Origin: Phallusia mammillata
Taxonomy: Eukaryota > Chordata > Ascidiacea > Phlebobranchia > Ascidiidae
NCBI GenBank assembly: GCA_003260075.1
Contig: QLIY01000650.1
Coordinates: forward strand, 1 to 64,000
DNA: 64,000 bases
Reading direction: 5' to 3'
In this document: positions 1 through 14,659 of the stretch, in pieces
How positions within the stretch are numbered: position 1 is the stretch's first letter
Layout: every line of letters starts with the position of its first letter
Program-made: the position numbers and the translations under genes
Notes under the pieces: generated by a model
Seen by the model: the letters and a program-made list of their open reading frames with translations, nothing else
Told to the model about the DNA's origin: nothing
Database searches by the model: none

Positions 1-480
1 AACGCGTTATTTCCTGCCATAAGATAAAAAATATGTTATAATTATTTCATGCAGTATGAAATTTACTACTTCACAATCCACTTTTTTTGATAAACAAAGA
101 CGATTTTCACCTGCTGCTGTTATAGTACAAACCTAGTGATTCTGTAACTTTGTAGTGCGACTGTAAAATCTGTAGTCATAGAGATTGGCATTTTTTCCTT
201 TACGCGGATATTGTACAGCATGCTTAATGCATGGCCCGATTACTGACTGTTAACTGCTTCAGTTCATCGCTTACCTGCTACATTTAGTGTTGATCTATAG
301 CCCCCTCTTGCTGTTGCTGTGTTTGTGGCTGTATGTAGATGTGTCTTCTGTGTGTTGGTGTGAATTAGTTTTGTTCTAGGTGTGCCTGTATTAAAAGCTT
401 CACTAAAAGTTTCGGTTGAAATATATCCTTCGTTACTGTAATTTAGCTCATGTTTTGGACTTGACGTTTAAACCGTTGAG
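1..480 (+). other. Intron of PDHB
   Basis: AT-rich sequence with no reading frame resembling PDHB or any other protein. It is taken as the last intron because the PDHB exon is open immediately after it. Confidence 0.6.
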
Positions 481-694
481 CATTTCTCCCCATTTTTTGT
501 ACCGGGTTTGTGCCCAAATTATGGAAGGTCAGGCTTTCGACTATCTTGATGCACCAGTAGTTCGTGTAACAGGGGCGGATGTACCAATGCCTTATGCACA
601 AATCCTGGAAGATGGAGCCTTACCTGCAGTGAAAGACGTTGTGCTTTCTGTTAAAAAGACACTTCATATTCAAGCAGCTGCAGATAGAGCATAG
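481..694 (+). CDS. PDHB: PDHB last coding exon (pyruvate dehydrogenase E1 beta), 3' end
   Basis: The frame ending at the TAG at 692-694 reads a C-terminus with [27 protein letters not shown] and ILED blocks. This is the C-terminal transketolase domain of the pyruvate dehydrogenase E1 beta subunit, which forms the mitochondrial alpha2beta2 E1 that decarboxylates pyruvate with thiamine diphosphate. The last residues ([13 protein letters not shown]) extend about nine residues past the usual KKTLNI end. Earlier exons lie left of the window and 1-480 is intron. The only canonical AG just upstream is at 479-480, but the residues it would add before VCAQIMEG fit the family poorly, so the true exon start could be up to about 25 bp later. 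The ATG at 416 is inside intron and is not a start. Confidence 0.9.
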
Positions 695-734
695 TCATTT
701 ATTGCAAATGTTTGGATACAGTTCCTGTAACAAC

Positions 735-842
735 TTCGTTGTCAGGTTTGGGATATTCAATTTTGCGGCATTCAGCGGCAGGTTTGAGATGCTTGTAGTC
801 GGGACCTTTTGACTTGAAGGTCCAGGGTTCTTTACCCCTTCC
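735..842 (-). pseudogene. ETFDH: Isolated ETFDH exon fragment
   Basis: On the minus strand about 36 residues read [10 protein letters not shown], then [12 protein letters not shown], and IEYPKPDNE. This matches the segment of electron-transfer flavoprotein-ubiquinone oxidoreductase just before its 4Fe-4S domain (family pattern EPWT-K-G-D---LKPA--C--IEYPKPD). The match stops abruptly: the following residues ([11 protein letters not shown]) are not the expected FDLLSSVALSG block. No other ETFDH exon is visible on either side, because PDHB lies downstream and zinc-finger genes lie upstream. It is therefore a relic copy of one exon rather than part of a gene. It is still open and well conserved, which suggests a recent origin. 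Confidence 0.7.
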
Positions 843-1598
843 GTTAGCTATGGATCGCTGTTTGCAAAAATATTTTTGGATCAATCGGCCAAATGGTTAA
901 CTTTACAGTCCATTTTCGTGGGTCAAAAAATCGAAGAAAAGGCCGGTTTTGGGTGGGTTTTAGCCCGAATATTCCAGATTCAAACTGGTTTTGGCCGGTT
1001 TCTGCCTCCTACCGAACCTAAAAACCGTATTTTTCCACGTTTTGTTAAAAAAAATCAGACCGTTTTGTGCAAATCATGAACTTTTTGTAAACTTTTCCAG
1101 AAAATGATTGAGGAGCGAAACCGATGCGATATGTTTGCTAAATGTTGCGGATACTAGATCGGTATTTTACGATGGAGATTTTTTGGGAACGGCTGGAAAT
1201 ATCCAGCTGTTGCTGGGCGACATACAATAATTAGCCTTATAGTACTGTGTCAGATCAATTAACACTGGAAAATTTACTTAGATAAAGATTGGTATTTGCC
1301 TTTCAACCTTATCAGCGGGATCATTTGCAGGTTAGATGCCTTCCTCGATGTCTGTAACAAGCTGTTGAACTTCCGCCATGCCTTGTTTACATTTGATCCC
1401 CTCTAAGTTTACGTCCGTGTGTAATTTCACACTTCTTTTTTTGCTTACTTTACGCCCAGACATCGTCCAAAATGAAAAAAAGATCTAACCGTTCCTCGTG
1501 TAATATAACCGCAGTTATTTCGAAAGCTGTTCATTAACGGCGAAGTGTGAACGGTCAATTGACAGTTAATGAAAGAAAGTTGTATTCCGTTTCACATT
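843..1598. other. Intergenic; upstream flank of the first two-finger module
   Basis: The first part (about 880-1080) is a diverged repeat rich in CCGGTTTTGG. From about 1180 the sequence (TTGGGAACGGC, then GCTGTTGCTGGGCGACATAC) is closely repeated at about 12570-12990. That marks the left end of the first large duplication and gives the shared promoter side of both two-finger modules. No RNA gene was recognised. Confidence 0.5.
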
Positions 1599-3830
1599 AT
1601 GGCATATTTTGTTTGTTCCCTTTGTGGAGGAAAGCTTCCAAACGCGGAACGTCTCAAAAAACACAAGAAAAGCTGCGTAAAGTTAATGATGTGTGAGTGT
1701 GGAACAAGGTAAGTTTAGTTTTGTATAAATATTTGTGCCTTTGTTTTGTAATTAATTCATCAACTTACCGAAATGCCGACTGAAATACATCAAAACTGCG
1801 ACATGTACCTAATATTCCTAAGCGTTTCGACTAGTGGTGGATTCAGCCGGTTCGCACCGGTTTTATAAAACCGTCCCACGAAATTTTATGAGATCAGCGA
1901 ACCGGTTATCATTACTGGTTACTGTCAATGGACTTTTTGTAACAAAACCGGCTGAAAATATGACTTTTTGATAAAACCGACTGAGAAAAATTTGAATCTC
2001 ACCACTGGTTTCGACAAACATTCACATCAGTATAATATCTAACAGAAATAAAAAATATTTTTCTAAAAAATATATTTAAGTTACTGACTCCTGTGGTTTT
2101 ATAAGATTTGAAGATGACAGTATTTAGGCGAAACTTATATGTTTCATATATACTTGATAAATTGTGTTACTTAAACCCCCCCCCCATTACTGGTTACTGT
2201 CAATGGACTTTTTGTAACAAAACCGGCTGAAAATATGACTTTTTGATAAAACCGACTGAGAAAAATTTGAATCTCACCACTGGTTTCGACAAACATTCAC
2301 ATCAGTATAATATCTAACAGAAATAAAAAATATTTTTCTAAAAAATATATTTAAGTTACTGACTCCTGTGGTTTTATAAGATTTGAAGATGACCCCCCCC
2401 CCACTGTCTGCAGCTTATCATTTATTGGCTCACATGCTTTTACATTGATAAATTGTGTTACTTAATAAATATTTTCAGTTACTTGGAACACTATAAACGG
2501 ATCAGTTTTTTCGCTTAATGATGAAAATAATAGCCTGAATAGGCGTCAAAGTCGACATGGTTATTGTTTTTGTTTTGTTTTCTGTTATTTTATCACATAA
2601 AACAGCAGTTTTTGTCAATGACCATGCTGTCTGTTGAAGGGTCCAATACGTATCAGTTTAAACCAGGGGTGTCCAACACGTGGCACGCGTGCTAAAAGTG
2701 GCACGCAGAGCATTTGAAAAAGGCACGCAAGGTTTTGCACATTCAGGTGGTAAACATTAGGATTTGTCATACAAATATATTTTTTTTCTATTGATTCTTC
2801 TTGCCTTTTATTCTAAATTTAGTAAAGATATCAGTATCAAGGTTACACAAATCCACTAATTAAATTGGTCGTTTTTTGAGCCCCGTTGCAAACTATTTGT
2901 ATCTTGTGTCGCATAAACGGAATGAAAGGTTTCTGGAGTATCATAAACAAGTTTACTCGCATTGGACGACATACTTTTTTTCTAATTAATTAAAAGGGTT
3001 TTACATATTTTCGGATTAAGCCCCTACCGTTAAGACGTTTAAGACATGGTTTGGAAAAAGTACCAAACGTTGGCACGCGAGCATATTTCAAAACCAAAAT
3101 TGGCACGGCGGTGTTTTCGAGTTGGACACCCCTGGTTTAACTCTCTTAGTTTAGTAACATTGGAGTTTTCTTTGCACAGATTCACCAGAAGCTGCAACCT
3201 CAGGCGTCATCGGCAAAACTCATGCAAACTTCGTAAAATCGAACAGAAAACGTAAGTTGTTTAAAACAATAAAACCAGCAAAATCGGACGTGATTTCATG
3301 ATTAATCCAACGGTTTACAGTTATGGTTAGGAGCACTGTACCAAACAGCCCATTATATTATTCAAAGGTCGCAGTGGATACAAAACATTCTTTAAAGGGC
3401 ATTATTAAGCTTCTAAAACGGTTTTTTTAATACCATGTATGAATACCAAACCAGAATTATTCCATAAATTTAAATTTTGGTTTTTATTCATTTTTCGAGT
3501 TTGTGATATTGTAGAACATAGATAGTCGAAAGACCTTTGGTTACTTTTTACGTAGCGGTATGTAAACTTGAAAATGGGTCAGTTACTGCAAAAAGTGTTT
3601 AAACCACTATTCCAAGCTTCAACAATGTGTTACTCATTTTCAGTAAAACGTGCAACAATAAGACAAAAACAAAAATTGTTGAGGTCCCAGTATCTCCGAG
3701 TGAATCAACTTCTCCAACCAGCGAAGCTACATTTTCTGAAAGTTTAGGTTTCTCGGCAAGCTTTAGCATTAAGAAAGAAATTTCTGAATCGCCAGTCGCT
3801 TCAGACACTTCAAAACCGGAAAACAGGTGA
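1599..3830 (+). CDS. Two-finger C2HC module A1 (122 aa if it ends here)
   Basis: Exons 1599-1708, 3180-3251 and 3644-3826. Exon 1 begins MAYFVCSLCGGK and holds finger 1 (C-x2-C-x12-H-x3-C). Its end plus exon 2 make finger 2 (C-x-C...F-x-R...L-x2-H-x4-C). Exon 3 is a Ser/Thr/Glu-rich linker. All junctions are phase 2. Exon 3 ends at AG/GTGAGA, where read-through gives TGA at 3828-3830, so the same GTGA is either a splice donor or the stop codon. If it stops, this is a 122-residue protein. If it splices, phase 2 would let it join any acceptor of the neighbouring four-finger-type gene at 4235, for example 4365. Introns 1 and 2 carry transposon insertions. The fold implies zinc binding; the role is unknown. 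Confidence 0.6.
1832..2007. mobile_element. 176-bp hAT-like MITE with 8-bp TSD
   Basis: The ends are TAGTGGTGGATTCA on the left and TGAATCTCACCACTG on the right, an imperfect terminal inverted repeat. It is flanked on both sides by GTTTCGAC (1824-1831 and 2008-2015). The paralogous intron of module A2 has a single GTTTCGAC at 13208-13215 and no element, so this is a clean insertion and empty-site pair. An 8-bp duplication is typical of the hAT superfamily. It encodes nothing. Confidence 0.8.
2176..2402. repeat. C-run-bounded direct copy of 1909-2118
   Basis: A run of C near 2176 is followed by about 207 bases that repeat 1909-2118 almost exactly (right half of the MITE plus flank), then by a second C-run near 2394. 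The same architecture recurs across the window and is most simply an assembly artefact. Confidence 0.7.
2664..3134. mobile_element. 471-bp hAT-like MITE in intron of A1
   Basis: Termini CAGGGGTGTCCAAC and GTTGGACACCCCTG form a perfect 14-bp inverted repeat of the common hAT type. Subterminal GGCACGC repeats lie near both ends. The left flank is GTTTAAAC and the right flank GTTTAACT, a slightly decayed 8-bp duplication. The corresponding site in the second copy (around 13525-13545, CAGTTTAAACACTC) is empty. Confidence 0.8.
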
Positions 3831-4113
3831 GATAAACTTGATCTTACACTATAGGCGTGTGTGCATATGTGTATCGACCTACCAATTTATTGAAATAACT
3901 CAAAGCAATATTTCTGTAGTTACTTGCCTTATCTGCTACTTTTGTGTTCCAATCACATTTTCTGTAATCAACATTGCAAGAACTAGATACGGTTGCAAAG
4001 CAGACAATATCACTTTCGCTCCACTATCTTAGCCTGTTATCACCTTTTCGCGCTTTCTTTTGTGAATGTATCAAAGTTGGGTCAATAGTGACAGAAAAAC
4101 GTCAGTTGTCCCT

Positions 4114-4121
4114 TTATTTAA
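4114..4121 (+). promoter_or_regulatory. TATA-like box of zinc-finger copy 1
   Basis: TTATTTAA lies about 120 bp before the ATG and follows a GTGACAGAAAAA motif. The same pair precedes copies 2-5 in the same order and at similar spacing, which supports a core promoter rather than chance. Confidence 0.4.
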
Positions 4122-4234
4122 CATGCCATGTCATGCTTTCTAAAATTACATTACAGTGTAAATCTGGATTGGCATCTTTTCTGTCGAAATAACTGCGCAA
4201 TCGCTTTAAATTAAAGTCTTTGGTTTCTTTCTAA

Positions 4235-6058
4235 ATGGCTGTGAATACCAAAAACCCAAATGGCAGTGTACATAAGACGTGTCAGTACTGCAATAAGTTG
4301 TAAGTAGTGTGCATTTAGTATTTGCAATTGTTTGTTTTATGTAATAGCTTTATTGGTATTTCAGATTTGCCACTGCAGCTACACTTAGAAGACACATCAG
4401 AACCGCATGTCAAAAATCAATGCAAGAAGCGCCAGTGGCCCGTTGCCCAAATTGTGGTTTAACGTAAGTATTTGTAACCGAGCTTCTTTCCAAATTGGCA
4501 AAGGTTTTTGCTCAGAACAACAAGACCAAATGGTTTCAAAAACACAACTAAACGATAGTTCAAATCCCAGCTAAACAACTAAATAATGATAGACTTAACC
4601 ATTAGGCTTCATAATCTTTAGGTGTAAGGAGAGAAATTTTTCACGCCATTTGAGAAGTTGCTCCGGAGTTTGGGGACTTCGTCGTAGTTTTGATGCAGCA
4701 AAGGACACTAAAAATCCCGATTCCGATAGAAGGTGAGATAATGGCATATATGTCCTTCGGCGAAACTAATGTCATGTCATAACAATTTCTTATCAAAAGG
4801 AAAAACACTGATGAGACTGAAAAGGAAAATACAGCAACTACAACAACAAAGATTCTTTCAAACTGCAGGTACGAATGCTTTTTGTTTTGATTTGTTAGGA
4901 ATATTTGACCAAAATATTGTCTTGGTTTATGCAAGAAGACTGTGACAACCAAAATTTGTTATTTCAGTCAAAGTGAAAAACCTTTACAAACACCGAACAG
5001 GAGTTCATCAAACGCAACCCAACAAACACCAATGCAACAGTATGTTTAAAATCCAGTTAATCTGGAAAATAGGCTAATTTAGGGACCGAGAAAAACCTGA
5101 AGAAATTATTTTGAAACCAACACCTAATTAAGAAAGTGTTATGTCCAGTATTTCGCAGATTTTTCGAAACCACTGGATTGAATTTAATGTCACCATGACT
5201 AATCTTTTCCATATTTGCGATCTGTATAATCTCTATCTGTAAAAATGCGTTGGTGGAAAAAAACAACATTTACGAACAGAAGTAAACTTTGAATTTATTT
5301 TGCTGTTTTTTGTTACAGATGGCTTAAGAAGGGCAATTCCCACATCAATCCATATTTGCCAGATGTTCCAATGGATGTGGATGGTACAGATTCTTCCACT
5401 AGTCTGTAAGTTATTAGCTATTTTCTTTATGTCTTTTTTATTAGGCACAGACGTTAAATTTGCCGAATTTTATTGCAGAAATAACGACTTAAAAGACGAC
5501 GGTGACAGCAAAGAAAAACTAGCGCCATTGTTACGGCGGTTTGAAATGTGAGTTACAATTCGGATTAACCGCATCCGGTTTAATCGAGGTTTACTTTAAA
5601 TATAAATTCATTTGTTGAAACAACTAACCGACTTAAATTTGTTTTAGGGGCGTCAAGAATGCTCATAAACCGCCCACCACGGAGAAAACTCAAACTAAAC
5701 CCCAGTGTGTCAAACAGTAAGTTTAAACTATCAAGAGATGTTTAAGCTGTGATCGTCTTTCTTACTGCACATACTAAATGCAGCTTTTTAACCCTAACTT
5801 AACTTTCGCCTTTATATGTTCTACCAATTGCAGAAGCAGCAAAGAAGCCCGGTTACCACCATCAGAATCAAATCCAACAAAACCCAAGTCGGAATATCAA
5901 GAAACTAGGTTCGTACAACTCTACCACAAGACGACGCTGTCGAGTATCGGTCTTAATTTGTTTCCATGTTTTACAGACTTCAAGGTTACCAAGTACTTGA
6001 GGCACTCACAAATCAACTGACTTCGTTGCAACAAAATGCTATCATGGTTTTTAGATGA
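4235..6058 (+). CDS. C2HC zinc-finger family protein, copy 1 (265 aa)
   Basis: Ten exons: 4235-4299, 4365-4463, 4622-4732, 4800-4868, 4968-5039, 5319-5405, 5479-5547, 5648-5716, 5834-5908, 5977-6058. Finger 1 (CQYCNK...LRRHIRTAC) is split between exons 1 and 2. Finger 2 (CPNCGLTC...RHLRSC) spans exons 2 and 3. Exons 4-9 give a Ser/Thr/Lys/Pro-rich, presumably disordered linker. Exon 10 encodes the conserved C-terminal block LQGYQVLEALTNQ...NAIMVFR and the stop. All nine introns are phase 2 and total CDS is 798 nt. The start is the only in-frame ATG before finger 1 and is conserved (MAV) in copy 2. I do not recognise the family. The fingers suggest nucleic-acid or protein binding. Confidence 0.75.
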
Positions 6059-11625
<5,567 letters not shown>

Positions 11626-12519
11626 ATGTCGTTTTCCTCTTCAGAAGATGTTTCTGACCGCGACCGAGATTATATCGGAAATACTACGGACGAAAGTGGT
11701 GAGCAACTTTTTTATTATTATTAGCGTCCTACAACAGATTTATTAATGCGATGTGTCTATTGCTACACTTGTTTCACATCTTTACAACCTTTAAAATCGT
11801 CAGCTCCCAACCTTAAGTCCCTGATTTTCTCTAAATAATTACAGTACATTACTATATTGCTGTGCCTTAAATAATCAACAACATTTATTTTTAGATGATG
11901 AAGTTCAACAACCACGAAGGGTTTGAACGTTTGTAATATAAGTGAAAATAAAACATTTATCATAATTGTTTTTAGAAAATAACGAACTACAAAACAGGTA
12001 GGCAATATCATGATTTATGGATTATGATACTAAAAGTTGCATGTATTGTAGGCAGAAGTCCTCAAAAGAAGTCTGTATCCGTAGTTGAGGAAATATTTAA
12101 AAAAGAGGGCAAAGAATGTAAGATTTGCAAAAAAGAGGTAAATAATTTAACAAAAATATTTTATTTGCCAAATGTGCATTACATCAATCAGCAAACACAA
12201 TTTCATTTACAGATTGTAAACATGTCCCAGCATCTGGCAAAAAGGCATAATCTGACAACTCGGGGGCAAAGAATATTTTTTTTTGTCAGACAGCAAGAAG
12301 AAAAACATCTGTCCACTTTGCTCAAAGGGCATTGGTCGATTAGACCACCATCTTACACGATTTCATAAAATGGAGGTAAGAAACTTTAAAAGCAAAATCA
12401 TTTTGCTGATTTAGCTTTTCTACAGTTTAATATTAACTGTTTTTAGAGGGGAAGTGAAGAGCAAAAAAGCATTTTAAGGCAGGAAAACACATCAAAACAA
12501 TGTTGTGGAAAATTTTCGG
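11626..12519 (+). pseudogene. C2H2 zinc-finger gene, frame-shifted and 3'-truncated
   Basis: Exons 11626-11698, 11895-11920, 11976-11997, 12052-12137, 12213-12375 and 12447-12519 join in consistent phases. Exon 1 starts MSFSSSEDVSDRDRDY. Exons 4-5 give a finger KECKICKKE...MSQHLAKRHNL. Exon 5 then contains a second finger, CPLCSKGIGRLDHHLTRFH, but one frame off. A run of nine T at 12276-12284 separates the two; eight would keep both fingers in one frame and make the exon a multiple of three. The gene has no stop: about 50 bp after exon 6 the sequence becomes the flank of the second zinc-finger duplication. It is unrelated in layout to the C2HC family. A base-call error in the T-run is possible, so pseudogene status is provisional. 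Confidence 0.55.
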
Positions 12520-12990
12520 GTAACATAGGCAACAGCATTTTTTTCTTAATATTTTACACACAAAAAGTAACCCTTTGGGAACGGCCGAAAATATCCATCT
12601 GTTGCTAGGCGACATACAATAATTTTCCTTATGATAATATGCCAGGTCAATCAATATTTGAAAATTTACTTAGATAAAGAATGGTATTTGTGCCCTTCAA
12701 CCTGATAAGCTTGATAACTTGCAGGTCAGAGGCATTTCCTCGATGTCGGTTATAAGCTTTTGAACTTCCGCATCCATTTGTTAACATTTGATCCCCTCTG
12801 AGTTTGCGTCCGTGTGGAATTTCACACCTCTTTGTGTGCTTACTTTGTGCCCAGACATCGTCCAAAATGAAAAACAAGACCTAACCCTTCCTCGTGTAAT
12901 ATAACCGCAGTTATTTCGAAAGCTGTTTATTAACGGCGAAGTGTGAACGGTCAATTGACAGTTAATGAAAGAAAGTTGTATTTTGTTTCA

Positions 12991-14226
12991 CAATATATTT
13001 TGTTTGTTCCTTTTGTGGAGGAAAGCTTCCAAACGCGGAACGTCTCGAAAAACACAAGAAAAGCTGCGCGAAGTTAATAGTTTGTGAGTGTGGAAAAAGG
13101 TGAGTTTCGTATGAATACTTTTTCCTTTGTTTTGTATTGGAATACATTAACTGAGTAACATCCCCAGCGAAATGTACGTAAAGCGCGCATGCCTTATTAT
13201 CTTACGCGTTTCGACAAATATTTATGTCACCATCAGTATAATATCTAACAGGAATGAAACATATTTTTCAAGTAAGAGACTCTTGTAGTGTATAAGAATG
13301 GAAGACAACTATAGTAGTTAGGCGAAATAGATATTCCATATATACTAATCAATAAATTATGTTACTTGAAAAATATTTTCAGTTACTTGGACCACTATAT
13401 ACAGATCTGTTTTTTAATTTAATGATGAAAACAATGACCCAAATAGACGTAAAAAGCGGCATGCGTTATCGTACAAAACAGTTTTCGTCAATGACCATGC
13501 TTTTTTTGAAGGTTCCAATACGTATCAGTTTAAACACTCTAAGTTCAGTAATATGTAAGTTTACTTTCACAGATTTACCAGAAGCTGCAATCTCAAGCGT
13601 CATAGGGAAAATTCATGCAAACTTCTAAATATCTCAATAAAAGCGTAAGTTCTTAAAACCGGCAATTCATTACGTGATTTTATGAATAATCCAGCGGTTT
13701 ACATTTATGGTTTGGAGTACTATACCAAACAGCCCATGATATGATTCAAAGGTCTCAGAGGACACAAAACATTCTAAAACCATTATTAAATTTCTAAAAA
13801 GTTTTTTTTTAATACCACGTTTGAATACCAACCAGAATAATTCCATAAATTTAAATTTTGGTTTTTAATCATTTTTCGAGTTTGTGATATTGTAGAACAT
13901 AGTTAGTCGAAAGACCTTTGATTACTTTTTACGTAGCGGTATGTAAACTTAATAAACCTATGAAATGGGTCAATTACTGCAAAAAGTGTTGAAACCACTA
14001 TTCCAAATACTTCAATAATGTGTTACTCATTTTCAGTAAAACGTGTAACAATCAGGCAAAAACAAACAATGTTGAGGTCCCTGTATCTTCGAGTGAATCA
14101 ACTTCCTTGACCAGCGAAGCTACATTTTCTGAAACTTTAGGTTTCTCGGCAAGCTTTAGCTTTAAGAAAGAAATTTCTGAATCGCCAGCAGTCGCTTCCG
14201 ACACTTCAAAACCGGAAAACACGTGA
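12991..14226 (+). pseudogene. Two-finger module A2, start codon lost
   Basis: Paralog of the module at 1599. Exon 1 (about 12992-13099) still reads F-VCSFCGGKLPNAERLEKHKKSC in frame, but the ATG of copy 1 is replaced by ACAATATAT, a TGA lies upstream in frame, and the internal Met pair is now Ile-Val. Exon 2 is 13573-13644 (FTRSCNLKRHRENSC) and exon 3 is 14037-14222, followed by the same donor-or-stop GTGA (TGA at 14224-14226). No Met remains in any of the three exons. Either it is dead, or it is expressed from an unseen upstream exon or spliced into copy 2. Both fingers keep their metal ligands, so decay is recent or selection continues. Confidence 0.55.
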
Positions 14227-14537
14227 GATAAACTTGATGAACATAAATTCATAACTGGAATCAGCCCTGAAGCGTCTATGCATGTGTGCATATGTGTATC
14301 GACCTACCAATTTATTTAAATAACTCAGAGCAATATTTCTGTACTTATTTGCCTTATCTGTCACTTTTCTGTTCGAATCACATTTCTGCTATCAATTTTC
14401 AACGAACTAGATACTGGGGTATAGCACACAATATCCCTATCGTTCCACTATCTTCGCATGTTATCACCTTTTCGCGCTTTCTTTTGTGAATGTATACAAG
14501 TTGGGTCAATAGTGACAGAAAAAACACCACTTGTGCG

Positions 14538-14547
14538 TCTATTTAAA
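14538..14547 (+). promoter_or_regulatory. TATA-like box of zinc-finger copy 2
   Basis: TCTATTTAAA, 122 bp before the copy 2 ATG, after a GTGACAGAAAAA motif; positionally conserved in the other copies. Confidence 0.4.
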
Positions 14548-14659
14548 CATACCATGTTCTGCTTTCTAAACTTAAATCAAAGTGGAAATCTTGATTGGCA
14601 TTTTTCTGCCGAAATAACTGCGCAATCGCTGTGAATTAAAGTGTTTTGTTGCTTTCTAA

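Noticed and set aside
13359..13628. 89-codon frame overlapping A2 exon 2
   Set aside because: It reads exon 2 in the wrong frame; the frame that keeps the zinc ligands matches A1.
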